From Erythrobacter litoralis HTCC2594 (lineage in GTDB: Bacteria > Pseudomonadota > Alphaproteobacteria > Sphingomonadales > Sphingomonadaceae), in the NCBI RefSeq assembly GCF_000013005.1, contig NC_007722.1, positions 377,501-441,500 of the forward strand: a DNA stretch of 64,000 nt, written 5' to 3'. The notes beneath the pieces were generated by a model. That model ran no database searches. It saw only the letters and a list, made by a program, of their open reading frames with translations, and had not been told where the DNA came from. The translations under genes were made by a program, and so were the position numbers. Within the stretch, counting starts at the first letter, position 1. The number at the start of each line of letters is the position of its first letter. Below are positions 58,484 to 64,000 of the stretch, piece after piece.

Positions 58484-58550
58484 CGCGCAACTTTAGTGCG
58501 GCCGGCGGGCCACGCGGTCCCAACGCCGCGCGAGCTCTCTGGAAGGAGAG
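58484..58550 (+). promoter_or_regulatory. Structured serC leader, candidate serC RNA motif
   Basis: The leader shows a stem-loop CCGC..GCGG (from 58483), a compound hairpin (CGGCG 58503-58507 with CGCCG 58524-58528 and an inner GGGCC-ACGC-GGTCC), and a last hairpin CTCTC (58535-58539)/GAGAG (58546-58550) whose 3' arm holds the Shine-Dalgarno GGAG just before ATG 58556. A conserved RNA motif upstream of serC-serA has been described in Alphaproteobacteria; matching it here needs a covariance-model search. Confidence 0.4.
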
Positions 58551-58555
58551 AATAC

Positions 58556-59725
58556 ATGACTACGCACGCCAGCGAACCGGCCCTGAAGCCGGACCGCCCT
58601 CAATTTTCGTCCGGTCCCACGGTCAAGTTTCCGGGCTGGTCCCTCGACAAGCTGAAAACCGATTCGCTCGGGCGCTCGCACCGCTCCGCGCTCGGCAAGT
58701 CGCGGCTCAAATACGCCATCGACCTGTCGAAAGAGCTGCTCGGGGTCCCGGAGGATTATCTCGTCGGGATCATGCCGGCATCCGACACCGGCGCGCTTGA
58801 ATGCGCGATGTGGACCATGCTCGACCCCGCGCGCCCAGCCACGGTCGCGGCGTGGGAAAGCTTTGGCAATGTGTGGATCCAGGACGCGGTCAAACAGCTG
58901 AAGCTTCCCAAGCTTACGACGCTCGATGCGGACTATGGAGAAATCCCCGACCTGCACGGCATTCCGCAGGATAACGATGTCGTCTTCACCTGGAACGGCA
59001 CCACGTCGGGTGCGAAGATTCCGGGCACCGATTGGCTCGCCCCGGGCCGCGAAGGCGTGACCATCAACGATGCCACCAGCGCCGTTTTCGCCATGGAGAT
59101 GGACTGGCCCAAGCTCGATGCGACGACCTACAGCTGGCAGAAGGTGATGGGTTCGGAAGCGCAGCATGGCATGCTGATCCTCAGCCCCAAGGCCGTCGAA
59201 CGGATCGAAAGTTACGACCCCGCGTGGCCGCTGCCGAAGCTGTTCCGCCTCAAGAAAGGCGACAAGCTCAATCGCGCGATCTTCGAAGGTGCGACGATCA
59301 ACACGCCGTCCATGCTCGCGACCGAGGATTATATCGCGGCGCTAGAATGGGCGAAGTCCATCGGCGGGCGGCAGGCGCTGTTCGAACGCGCCAACGCCAA
59401 TGCGAAGATCGTGACCGACTGGATCGAAGCGACGCCGTGGGTGCGCAACATGGTCGCCGACCCGCAGAAGCGCACCAATACCGGCGTCTGCTTCCGCTTC
59501 CAGGGCGACTGGTACGATAGCCTTTCGGCCGATGAACAGGCAGCGGTGCCCAAGACCATCGCCAAGATGCTCGAAGAGCGCGATGTCGGGTATGACTTCA
59601 ACGGCTATCGCGACGCTCCGCCGTCCCTGCGCATCTGGTGCGGCGGCACGCTCGAGCGGGAAGACCTCAAGCGTCTCCTGCCGTGGATCGAGTGGGCTTA
59701 CGAGCGAGTGAAGGCTGGCGCTTAA
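58556..59725 (+). CDS. serC: Phosphoserine aminotransferase
   Basis: 389 aa from ATG 58556 (MTTHASEPALKPDRP). It transaminates phosphohydroxypyruvate to phosphoserine. The PLP lysine is Lys196 in YSWQKVMGSEAQHG; FSSGPTVKFPGW and GRSHRS near the N-terminus are family features of the alphaproteobacterial type. It is followed by a repeat and then serA, so the two steps are adjacent. Confidence 0.96.
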   Translation: MTTHASEPALKPDRPQFSSGPTVKFPGWSLDKLKTDSLGRSHRSALGKSRLKYAIDLSKELLGVPEDYLVGIMPASDTGALECAMWTMLDPARPATVAAWESFGNVWIQDAVKQLKLPKLTTLDADYGEIPDLHGIPQDNDVVFTWNGTTSGAKIPGTDWLAPGREGVTINDATSAVFAMEMDWPKLDATTYSWQKVMGSEAQHGMLILSPKAVERIESYDPAWPLPKLFRLKKGDKLNRAIFEGATINTPSMLATEDYIAALEWAKSIGGRQALFERANANAKIVTDWIEATPWVRNMVADPQKRTNTGVCFRFQGDWYDSLSADEQAAVPKTIAKMLEERDVGYDFNGYRDAPPSLRIWCGGTLEREDLKRLLPWIEWAYERVKAGA

Positions 59726-59746
59726 GCCTGAGCGTAGCCCCCTTTT

Positions 59747-59841
59747 CCGTTCATGCTGAGCTTGTCGAAGCGCCGCCCTTACTTTTGGCGAGCGCTGTAC
59801 CCGAAGAAAGTGCAGCCCTTCGACAGGCTCAGGGCGAACGG
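59747..59841. repeat. Intergenic repeat element, copy 2
   Basis: A 95-nt element with inverted ends (CCGTTCATGCTGAGCTTGTC and TTCGACAGGCTCAGGGCGAA) and the same centre as the copy at 8581-8674. It fills most of the serC-serA gap and may fold into a stable stem in the mRNA. Confidence 0.85.
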
Positions 59842-59865
59842 TTTCAGTTTTCTGGAGTTATTCCA

Positions 59866-61449
59866 ATGACCAAGCCCAAAGTCCTCATCTCCGACAAGAT
59901 GGACTCGAACGCCGCCCGCATCTTCGAAGAGCGCGGCTGCGATGTCGACGTGATCACCGGCGAATCACCCGAGGAGCTGAGGGCCCGCATCGGCGAATAC
60001 GAAGGCCTTGCCATCCGTTCCTCGACCAAGGTGACGCCCGAAATCCTCGATGCGGCGACCAACCTCAAGGTCATCGGTCGCGCCGGGATCGGCGTGGATA
60101 ACGTCGATATTCCGTACGCCAGCTCCAAGGGCGTGGTGGTGATGAATACGCCGTTCGGCAATTCGATCACCACGGCCGAACATGCGGTGGCGATGATGTT
60201 CGCGCTCGCGCGCCAGATTCCGCAGGCCGACCGGCGTACGCAGGCGGGCGAATGGCCCAAGAACGACTTCATGGGCGTGGAACTGACCGGCAAGATCCTG
60301 GGCCTGATCGGAGCCGGCAATATCGGTTCGATCGTCGCCGCGCGGGCGCAGGGCCTGAAGATGAAGGTCGTCGCCTTCGATCCGTTCCTGACCGAGGAGC
60401 GCGCGATCGAGATCGGGGTCGAAAAGGTCGATCTCGATTCGCTGCTGGCACGGGCCGACTTCATTACGCTGCACACCCCGCTGACCGACGAGACGCGCAA
60501 CATCCTCTCGCAAGAGAATCTCGCGAAGACCAAGCAGGGCGTGCGCATCATCAATTGCGCGCGCGGGGGCCTGATCGACGAGGCGGCGCTGGCCGAGGCG
60601 CTCGACAGCGGCCAGGTTGCGGGAGCGGCGCTGGACGTGTTCCAGACCGAACCGGCCAAGGACAGCCCGCTGTTCGGCAAGCCCAACTTCATCTGCACGC
60701 CGCACCTTGGCGCTTCGACCACCGAGGCGCAGGTCAATGTCGCGCTGCAGGTGGCCGAGCAGATGGCCGATTATCTCGTCGATGGCGGCGTCACCAATGC
60801 GCTGAACATGCCGTCGCTCAGCGCAGAGGAAGCGCCCAAGCTCAAGCCCTACATGGGTCTGGCGGAAAACCTCGGCAGCCTCGTCGGCCAGCTGGCGCAC
60901 GGCAATCTCACCAAAATCAGCATCGAACGCGAAGGCGCGGCGGCGGACCTTTCCGGCAAACCGATCGAAGGTGCGGTGCTGGCCGGGCTGATGCGGCAGT
61001 ATTCGGACACGGTGAACATGGTCAACGCACCCTTCCTTGCCAAGGAACGCGGTCTCGACATTCGCTCCATCCGCCACGAGAAGGAAGGCGCCTACAACAC
61101 CTTGCTGCGCGTGACGGTGGGCACGGAGCAGGGCGACCGCTCGGTCGCCGGAACGCTATTCGGCAGCGATGCCCCGCGACTGGTCGAGATTTTCGGCGTC
61201 CGGATCGAGGCTCAGCTGGAAGGCCACATGCTCTACATCGTCAACGAGGACGCGCCGGGCTTCATCGGCCGCATCGGAACGCTGCTGGGCGAGCACGGCA
61301 TCAATATCGGCACCTTCAATCTCGGGCGCCGCAGTGCCGGGGGGGAGGCCGTGCTGCTGCTTAGCGTCGACCAGCCGATCCCGCAGGATGTCGTCAAGGC
61401 GGCCTGCGCGCTCGACGGCGTGAAAACGGTGATGCCGCTTTCTTTCTGA
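59866..61449 (+). CDS. serA: D-3-phosphoglycerate dehydrogenase
   Basis: 527 aa from ATG 59866 (TGGAG upstream). First step of serine synthesis. The NAD loop GLIGAGNIG, catalytic Arg in INCARGGLIDE and the His in TPHLGAST are visible. It has the long form: an intervening (ASB) domain and a C-terminal ACT domain (MLYIVNEDAPGFIGRIG), which may sense serine. It follows serC and the repeat element. Confidence 0.97.
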   Translation: MTKPKVLISDKMDSNAARIFEERGCDVDVITGESPEELRARIGEYEGLAIRSSTKVTPEILDAATNLKVIGRAGIGVDNVDIPYASSKGVVVMNTPFGNSITTAEHAVAMMFALARQIPQADRRTQAGEWPKNDFMGVELTGKILGLIGAGNIGSIVAARAQGLKMKVVAFDPFLTEERAIEIGVEKVDLDSLLARADFITLHTPLTDETRNILSQENLAKTKQGVRIINCARGGLIDEAALAEALDSGQVAGAALDVFQTEPAKDSPLFGKPNFICTPHLGASTTEAQVNVALQVAEQMADYLVDGGVTNALNMPSLSAEEAPKLKPYMGLAENLGSLVGQLAHGNLTKISIEREGAAADLSGKPIEGAVLAGLMRQYSDTVNMVNAPFLAKERGLDIRSIRHEKEGAYNTLLRVTVGTEQGDRSVAGTLFGSDAPRLVEIFGVRIEAQLEGHMLYIVNEDAPGFIGRIGTLLGEHGINIGTFNLGRRSAGGEAVLLLSVDQPIPQDVVKAACALDGVKTVMPLSF

Positions 61450-61456
61450 CCTTCCA

Positions 61457-61537
61457 CGTCACCCCGTCGGAAGCTGGGGGCGGGCGGCATCGGGTCCGAC
61501 TTGATTGAGAAAGATCCCAGCTTCCGCTGGGATGACG
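61457..61537. repeat. Inverted repeat element upstream of hisZ
   Basis: 22-bp arms (61457-61478 and 61516-61537, 19 of 22 matching, including the exact GGAAGCTGGG/CCCAGCTTCC) enclose 37 bp. The right arm itself folds as ATCCCAGC-TTCC-GCTGGGAT. It resembles the GTCATCCCAGC-type short repeats common in sphingomonads. It ends 19 nt before the hisZ start. Confidence 0.8.
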
Positions 61538-61556
61538 AGGTATGTATGGCCCCGCA

Positions 61557-62663
61557 ATGACCGACACCGACGACCTGCTCCCCATCGGCCTCGAGGACCG
61601 CCTGCCCGCAGAGGCGCGCAAGGCGACGCATGCCATGCGCGCGGCGCTGGGGGCGATGGACAGCCACGGTTACGACCGCGTGCGACCGCCGCTGATCGAA
61701 TTCGAACGCTCGCTGGCAGGCCGCATGGACGGGGTGCAGACGCGCCGCCTGTTCCGCTTCGTCGATCCGGAAAGCCTGCGCACGCTGGCGCTGCGCAGCG
61801 ACATGACCCCGCAGGTGGGGCGGATCGCCTCGACCGGGCTGGCCGATGCGCCGCGTCCGCTGAGGCTCTGCTATGCGGGCGATGTCGCGACGATCACCGC
61901 CGACCAGCTCGATCCCGCGCGCCAGCGCCTGCAACTGGGCGCGGAATTGATCGGGGCCGACACGGTGGCTGCTGCGAGCGAGATCGTGATGCTGGCGGTC
62001 GAAGCGGTCGAAGCGACGGGCGCGCGCGGGATTTCGGTCGACTTCACGCTGCCGGACCTGGTCGACGTGTTGGCCGCGGATGCTTTCGCGCTGGCCGAAG
62101 ACCGTATCGACGCCGTTCGCCGCGAACTCGATACCAAGGATGCCGGCGGCCTCGTCGCGGCGGGGGGCGAAGCCTATCTGCCGCTGATCCATGCCGCCGG
62201 ATCGCTTGGCGATGCGCTGGCTAAGCTGCGCGAACTCGACGGCGGCGGGACGCTCGCCACACGCATCGAGGCGCTTGAGACGATCGCCGATCGCATCGGC
62301 GCCCGCGCCCGCGTCACTCTCGATCCGACCGAACGTCATGGCTTCGAATACCAGAGCTGGTTCGGCTTCACGATCTACGCCGACGGCGCGCGCGGCGCAC
62401 TGGGGCGCGGCGGGACCTACTGGATCAAAGGCAGCGACGAAGCCGCGACCGGATTTTCGCTCTATCTCGACGCCCTGCTGCCCGCGCTCGAAGGCCGCGA
62501 ACCTGCCGCGACCGTGTTCCTGCCGCTGGGGCACGATCCATCGGTGGCGGCGCGGCTGCGCGAAGAGGCCTGGCGCACGGTCGCCGCGCTCGAAGAGAGC
62601 GACGATCCGCGCGCGCTGGGCTGCTCGCACCGGCTCGACGGCAGCGAGCCGGTCGCGCTCTAG
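61557..62663 (+). CDS. hisZ: ATP phosphoribosyltransferase regulatory subunit HisZ
   Basis: 368 aa from MTDTDDLLPIG; an ATG five codons earlier is also possible. A HisRS-like class II fold without tRNA ligation; it forms a complex with short HisG in histidine synthesis. RLFRFVDPESLRTLALRSDMTPQV is the motif 2-like segment. The anticodon domain of HisRS is missing, as expected. hisG is not in the window. Its stop overlaps the convergent reductase stop (CTAG). Confidence 0.92.
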   Translation: MTDTDDLLPIGLEDRLPAEARKATHAMRAALGAMDSHGYDRVRPPLIEFERSLAGRMDGVQTRRLFRFVDPESLRTLALRSDMTPQVGRIASTGLADAPRPLRLCYAGDVATITADQLDPARQRLQLGAELIGADTVAAASEIVMLAVEAVEATGARGISVDFTLPDLVDVLAADAFALAEDRIDAVRRELDTKDAGGLVAAGGEAYLPLIHAAGSLGDALAKLRELDGGGTLATRIEALETIADRIGARARVTLDPTERHGFEYQSWFGFTIYADGARGALGRGGTYWIKGSDEAATGFSLYLDALLPALEGREPAATVFLPLGHDPSVAARLREEAWRTVAALEESDDPRALGCSHRLDGSEPVAL

Positions 62664-63478
62664 CTGTTGAATTCGCCCGGGTTCGGGCCCATCCGGCCGT
62701 CGTCGCTGTCGAGATCGTCGATCCGCTTCATCTGCTCGTCGGTCAGCTCGAAATCGAGCGCGGTGAAATTGCTTCGGATATGGTCCGGGTTGGTCGAGCG
62801 CGGCAAAGTGCTTAGCCCGCACTGGATGTGCCAGCGGATCACCACGGCCGGCGCAGACTGCCCGGTTTCTTCGGCAATCGCTTCGATGGTCTCGTTGCCG
62901 AAAGCATTGCCCTGGCCGAGCGGCGACCAGCTTTGCGTGACGATGCCCATTTCGTCATGCAGCTTGCGCATCTCGCGCTGCTGGAAAGTCGGGTGCAGTT
63001 CGATCTGGTTGAGCGCCGGGACGACGCCGGTCTCGTCGACGATCCGCTTCAGATCCTCTTCGCGGAAGTTGGACACGCCGATGGACTTGGCCTTGCCCTG
63101 GTCGCGCAGTTCGATCAGCGCTTTCCATGTCTCCACGAACAGACCCTTCTCCGGGCAGGGCCAGTGGATCAGCAGCATGTCGACATGATCGCGGCCAAGC
63201 CGTGACAGACACTTGTCGGCCGCCTTCAGCGTGCGGTCATAGCCCTGGCTTTCATTCCAGATTTTCGTCTGGAGGAAGATGTCCGACCAATCGCCGATCC
63301 CTTCGCCGACCTCCTTCTCGTTGCCATAGACGGCGGCGGTGTCGATCAGCCAGTACCCGGCCTCGAGCGCGGTCTTCACCGCCCCGGCGGCGTCTTCGGG
63401 ATCGATCTCCCAGGTGCCGAAACCCAGTTGCGGGATCTGGCGGTCGTCGTTGAGCGTGAGCAGCGGATAGTCGGTCAT
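62660..63478 (-). CDS. Aldo/keto reductase
   Basis: 272-aa NADPH-dependent carbonyl reductase with the tetrad Asp46, Tyr51, Lys72 and His105. GFGTWEIDPEDAAGAVKTAL and GVSNFREEDL are typical of AKR family 5-like bacterial enzymes (2,5-diketogluconate reductase group). The substrate is probably a small aldehyde or ketose. Its Shine-Dalgarno AAGGAG lies in the 3' arm of a hairpin (63486-63510). Confidence 0.93.
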   Translation of the reverse strand: MTDYPLLTLNDDRQIPQLGFGTWEIDPEDAAGAVKTALEAGYWLIDTAAVYGNEKEVGEGIGDWSDIFLQTKIWNESQGYDRTLKAADKCLSRLGRDHVDMLLIHWPCPEKGLFVETWKALIELRDQGKAKSIGVSNFREEDLKRIVDETGVVPALNQIELHPTFQQREMRKLHDEMGIVTQSWSPLGQGNAFGNETIEAIAEETGQSAPAVVIRWHIQCGLSTLPRSTNPDHIRSNFTALDFELTDEQMKRIDDLDSDDGRMGPNPGEFNS

Positions 63479-63485
63479 AGTGTCT

Positions 63486-63510
63486 CCTTCGCTTCATCAA
63501 TGAGCGAAGG
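63486..63510 (-). promoter_or_regulatory. Hairpin overlapping the aldo/keto reductase ribosome binding site
   Basis: CCTTCGCT and AGCGAAGG form a perfect 8-bp stem with a 9-nt loop. On the minus strand its 3' arm includes AAGG of the AAGGAG Shine-Dalgarno, 8 nt before the ATG. No T-run follows, so it is unlikely to terminate the upstream gene. It may limit translation. Confidence 0.45.
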
Positions 63511-63532
63511 GGCTGCATGTTTCCGTCCGGTC

Positions 63533-64000
63533 TCAGGATGCAGCCATGAATCCCAGGTTACGGGTGGCGAAGCGACCGATATTGGGCGCGACGCTGGGCA
63601 ATTCGCTGTCGCTGACGCCGAACCAGCGCGCCAGCGTGGCCGAATATTCGTCGACCGAGGTGCTCGGCAGCAAGCGTCCGCGGCCGACCTGATCGTTGGA
63701 TTCAACTGACACTTGCGGCGCGGTACCGTAAAACCGTCCGCCGTTGACCGCTCCGCCGAGAATGAAATGATGTCCGCCCCAGCCGTGGTCGCTGCCGTCG
63801 CCGTTCGACGTCAGGGTGCGCCCGAAATCCGATGCGGTAAAGGCGGTCACGCGATCCGCGATGCCCATTTCTACCGTGGCCCGGTAAAAAGAGTCGAGCG
63901 CGGCGTCGACTTGCCCGAGCAGCCCTTCGTGCTGGCCGATCAACCCGTCGTGATTGTCGAAACCGCCCATCGACACCATGAAAACCTGGCGCGTAACGCC
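63533..64000 (-). CDS. DUF1501 protein, C-terminal part (cut by window edge)
   Basis: 155 residues of the C-terminal part are visible and the frame runs off the right edge. FMVSMGGFDNHDGLIGQHEGLL and FTASDFGRTLTSNGDGSDHGWGGHHFILGGAV are hallmark DUF1501 sequences, a secreted sulfatase/phosphatase-fold family usually exported by Tat and often paired with a DUF1800 gene. The partner, if any, lies outside the window. Confidence 0.9.
   Translation of the reverse strand, partial: GVTRQVFMVSMGGFDNHDGLIGQHEGLLGQVDAALDSFYRATVEMGIADRVTAFTASDFGRTLTSNGDGSDHGWGGHHFILGGAVNGGRFYGTAPQVSVESNDQVGRGRLLPSTSVDEYSATLARWFGVSDSELPSVAPNIGRFATRNLGFMAAS

Overview
This 64-kb window looks like chromosomal core DNA of an alphaproteobacterium, most likely order Sphingomonadales and probably family Erythrobacteraceae. 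The evidence is high GC with NNC/NNG codon bias, a sphingomonad-type MraZ, a cluster-binding APS-reductase CysH followed upstream by DUF934 and DUF2849 genes, HisZ, split ccmAB, and short intergenic repeats of a kind common in sphingomonads. I see no insertion sequence, prophage, integrase or CRISPR array. Apart from one tRNA and short intergenic elements, almost every base is coding. The species call is inference, because there is no rRNA gene in the window.

Layout. 0-5.2 kb (minus strand): end of a secreted basic protein, the nitrogen pair glnB-glnA with a clear terminator, argC, an SH3-like protein and an M17 aminopeptidase. 5.3-15 kb: a DUF3298-type lipoprotein, methionine aminopeptidase, ccmBA, pterin dehydratase, an SDR, an S9 peptidase, an AlkA-type glycosylase, an adrenodoxin-type ferredoxin, a cysteine synthase, and two small envelope genes.

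15.1-34.1 kb holds a complete division and cell wall cluster: mraZ-rsmH-ftsL-ftsI-murE-murF-mraY-murD-ftsW-murG-murC-murB-ddl-ftsQ-ftsA-ftsZ. Most junctions are 4-nt ATGA or GTGA overlaps. The largest gap lies before ftsZ and carries a pair of GANTC sites in an inverted repeat. A signal-peptide/TPR/SPOR protein follows ftsZ. Together these genes make lipid II (MurB-G, MraY, Ddl), flip and polymerise it (FtsW, FtsI), and assemble the Z ring (FtsA, FtsZ, FtsQ, FtsL).

36-42.7 kb: a YbjN-like protein, proC, a BI-1 membrane protein with a strong terminator, a polyproline lipoprotein, obgE, proB and an NDUFA9-like SDR. 42.7-46.7 kb (minus) is a sulfate assimilation operon, cobA-DUF2849-cysI-DUF934-cysH. 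46.8-50.1 kb (minus) is an overlapping operon of sulfurtransferase, C-S lyase and an MscS channel. 50-58.4 kb: a Pro/Thr-rich membrane protein, queF, a DUF4403 protein, tRNA-Thr(TGT), rarA coupled to a predicted RNase H-fold nuclease, a PadR regulator with a perfect palindrome upstream, a small membrane protein and a GT4 glycosyltransferase. 58.5-64 kb: serC with a structured leader, serA, hisZ, an aldo/keto reductase and the 3' end of a DUF1501 gene.

No plainly new multi-gene system is visible. The most promising leads are the RarA-coupled RNase H-fold protein, the GANTC inverted repeat before ftsZ, the PadR palindrome, the serC leader, and the DPETGE repeats on the MscS channel.
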